64,000 nucleotides of DNA from Taxillus chinensis (Eukaryota > Streptophyta > Magnoliopsida > Santalales > Loranthaceae), in assembly GCA_023512835.1 (NCBI GenBank), contig CM042087.1, forward strand, positions 17,268,853 to 17,332,852, read 5' to 3'. Of the stretch, positions 61,640 through 64,000 are shown piece after piece. Each line of letters begins with the position of its first letter. The first letter of the stretch is position 1. The notes beneath the pieces were generated by a model. That model saw nothing but the letters and a program-made list of their open reading frames with translations, had not been told where the DNA came from and did no database searches. The position numbers and the translations under genes were made by a program.

Positions 61640-63194
61640 TGTCACGCCCTTTACCCACCCGGTGGATAAGAGGTTTGGGTTAAACAATACTACACAGAAA
61701 CATTACAAACAACCACAACAATTATTCTCATGCTAAATCACATGCCTTTATTACATTCAAATTCCTTTTTCATCATTTCCCAGTAGGGTTATATTAGTTT
61801 TTCAAAATAACACAATATGAAAAGCAACGAAACAAATAACTCGGTCTCTCAACCTATAGCTTGTAGGTTCCTAAAATGACAAAAAACACAACAGGAGAGC
61901 TGAGCAACCATAGCTCAGTAGGGATCATGTCTCCCCAACCCATCCCATGCTCCTAACATCTACATGATGACATGCACAAGTGTAGTGTCGTGACAATAGT
62001 ACATAAACAGGTTATAATCAACATTTATAATTAAGGGAACACACAAGCAAACCACACCAGTGAACATAACCATTGCCACAGCCACACAGGCCACCATATT
62101 CACAACCATATAGGCTATCACAGTCCCATAGCCACACAGGCTATTACGGTTCCATAGCCACACAACACATTTTCAAACACAACACAATGATACATATTCA
62201 TAACACATCAATAAGCATATATATTCAATATCTAACACACAAGCCATAATTGGGTCGAGTTCACATAATGTATTCCTAACCACAACCCTCCTATAGTTCC
62301 CAAGGTTTCCCATGAGACTCTACCGCGGTACTAACACGAACGAACACGACCATACCACGAACAAACCCTTAAACCCCACTAACCCTGGACTCATCAAGAT
62401 ACGCAAGCATGACATGCCAATGAAGGCCGACATTCATATAAGAGATCACACCTATATGAATTTACATATATACATACATAAATCATCTACCTCATGACCT
62501 AACCCTAGAATAGGCTCAAAAGTACGGAATCCCTACCTCGAATCCGATTTTGTTAGGGTTCTGACTTGAAGGACCTTGCTCCTTGCTCCACTCTGGTAGG
62601 TGCCTCCCTTGTGCAAGAACACAACGGCAATGATTGAACTAGTAACGATCTCTCTCTCTCTCTCTGACGGCTGCGTAATAATCCCCGAACCCTAAAATCG
62701 CGAAATAGAAATATCAAAAATACACTGTCACTGCATCGGTGTTGACCACAAACACATGGGATCGACCACATCGACTATCATTTCTTGCGTCGACTAGACA
62801 CCTATGTCGATCAATCTCCACATTGCACAAGGTCAATCTACAGTTGAGTCGACCACAGATCGACCACCTTTCACGTCGACCAACACACTTGGAAAAGTTC
62901 TTGGGAAACTGCTCAGGTCGACCTTAACCACGTCATATCGACTACACATCGAAATTCATCTCGCATCGACCAAACTCTTTGGAAACTCCTTTGATCGGCA
63001 TCGATCACTCACCATGCTAGGTCGACCACGTCGATCACTCTCACATCGACCAAGGCTCCATCGACCACGTCTTCTCACAATGAGAATCCCATCGAGGTGC
63101 TATGCCCACAGACTCCCACTAACCGTATGGACAAGAGTCCTTATCCAAATGCACAAATGACTAACTCCCCAAATCCCATACACGGGTCATTACA
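61640..63194 (-). repeat. Tekay-C 3' LTR
   Basis: 1555 bp, TGTCACGCCCTTTACCC to GGTCATTACA on the plus strand. The downstream half resembles the Tekay-A and Tekay-B LTRs (CAGTAGGGATCATGTCTCCC). The upstream half (62740-63080) is instead a TCGACC-rich stretch with no near-palindromes or CACGTG cluster. Confidence 0.88.
62740..63080 (-). repeat. TCGAC motif cluster in Tekay-C LTR
   Basis: About sixteen TCGAC or TCGAT cores, often GTCGACC or CATCGACCA, at irregular spacing in 340 bases. They occupy the place of the CACGTG cluster in the other Tekay LTRs. Confidence 0.8.
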
Positions 63195-63210
63195 TCCTCT
63201 CTCCCTTAAG
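63195..63210 (-). promoter_or_regulatory. Tekay-C polypurine tract
   Basis: The minus strand reads AAGGGAGAGAGGA next to the LTR, a close match to the tract of Tekay-A. Confidence 0.85.
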
Positions 63211-63556
63211 ACTTTTGATCCTTACACGAAGAATAACAAACACATGCATCCCATTATACATAACCACAGGCCACAACACATAAATGGGTCATACATCACA
63301 CACACATAACACAACAAGACTCATATCCACACCTTAATAAAGCATAGCAAAAGGCACACATGTTTCCATCACAAGGAAAATAGGATGGCATATCTAATCA
63401 CCATCAAACAATGCATATAATACATATCCTTATGTCTCAACACATATCTCAAATACAAATACATGTCTCAAAAGGACAATAAACAACACAACATAAATAA
63501 CAAGCTTAGGAAACCACATCACTATCTCTTAGCGAAAAGCCACCTCCCACCCTCAA
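63211..63556 (-). other. Tekay-C 3' non-coding spacer
   Basis: About 345 bases, A/C-rich on the plus strand, the counterpart of 18756-19068 in Tekay-A. No gene was recognised. Confidence 0.55.
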
Positions 63557-63984
63557 GATTGTTCGCCCTCGAACAACTCCGAGTGCTGTTCACGCATCAT
63601 GGACTCATATTCCCATGTCTCCTCCTCAATGCCACGGTGCTGCCACAACACGCGAACCAATAGGATAGCATGACCCCACAAAAGTTTCTCCCATCGATCC
63701 AATATTCAGATAGGAACCTCAATAACGGACATGTCATCCTCAATATCCAATGTCCCCCAATCAATCACATGAGTTGGGTCAGGATGATACTTCCTCAACT
63801 GGGACACATGGAACAAATTGCGCACCCGACTCAACTGTGGTGGCAATGCTAACTGGTAGGCCACTAGTCCCACACGAGCCAGAATCTCAAAAGGACTGAT
63901 AAACCGTGGAGATAGCTTGGAACCTCTCCCAAACAGCCGATGCCCACGACGTGGAAAAACAAGGAGGAACACGTGATCCTCCAC
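63557..63984 (-). pseudogene. Tekay-C integrase C-terminus and chromodomain
   Basis: The frame at 63706-63984 reads FLLVFPRRGHRLFGRGSKLS, PRFISPFEILARVG, NLFHVSQLRKYHPDPTHVID and DIEDDMSVIEVPI. In the following 150 bases the minus strand continues with the chromodomain (GIEEETWEYESMMREQ-like). At the codon that is TGA in Tekay-A this copy has TGG (Trp). A stop or shift near 63705 separates the two, and the start is outside the window. Confidence 0.82.
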
Positions 63985-64000
63985 AAAAAAACTCCAAAGG

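Larger units (their letters stand above)
61640..64000 (-). mobile_element. Tekay-C: 3' end of a third Tekay element, continues off window
   Basis: Minus-strand 3' LTR (61640-63194), polypurine tract and the C-terminal integrase-chromodomain region. RT, protease, gag and the 5' LTR should follow to the right. It is inserted into the Tat-C-type fragment. The five bases before it are TCCGA. Confidence 0.87.

Noticed and set aside
1..64000. Host genes or a new biosynthetic or defence cluster
   Set aside because: Every long frame was either assigned to a retroelement domain or explained by repeats; no other protein family was recognised.

Overview
The window looks like heterochromatic or intergenic DNA from a flowering plant, most likely a eudicot. 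Nearly every base I can assign belongs to LTR retrotransposons or their remains. I found no host gene, rRNA, tRNA or CRISPR array. Evidence for a plant host: Sirevirus-type Ty1/copia elements with an env-like gene, Tat-clade Ty3/gypsy elements with two RNase H domains, Tekay-type chromoviruses with a C-terminal chromodomain, and primer-binding sites matching plant initiator Met-tRNA.

Layout (names are mine). Positions 1-49859 are one Russian-doll nest of minus-strand elements. From outside in: Sire-C (env-like fragment, 46682-49859); Tat-B LTR fragment (to 46681); Sire-B (41200-46223); Tekay-B (37150-41199); Tat-A (1-37149); Sire-A (7054-30355, duplication GGTTG); Tekay-A (17079-27456, duplication CCGGA); solo LTR-X1 (21355-22847, duplication AGTGC). 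The left halves of the four oldest layers lie outside the window. For the three innermost insertions both ends and the duplications are visible.

Positions 49860-61639 hold older material: an LTR of a Tat variant with a 51-bp repeat (Tat-C), then a plus-strand degenerate Tat element (Tat-D, 50953-60938). Tat-D has a 28-bp tandem array in its 3' region, a small TRIM-like solo LTR (54753-54948), and a solo LTR (LTR-Y, 59040-60832) inside its own 3' LTR. From 61640 to the end is the 3' LTR and integrase C-terminus of another Tekay element (Tekay-C), which runs off the right edge.

Coding state: gag-pol genes are all broken by stops, frameshifts, deletions or insertions. Several stops look like Trp TGG changed to TAG or TGA, as expected for cytosine-methylation decay. 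The exception is the 864-codon env-like frame of Sire-A (8674-11268), which is fully open. The most interesting non-coding signal is in the LTRs. Tekay LTRs and the otherwise different LTR-X family share a collinear upstream promoter block (CACGTG motifs, a 22-bp near-palindrome, TATA). Sirevirus and Tat-variant LTRs share an unrelated TTCCTTACTCCG-type array. I saw no new defence or enzymatic system.
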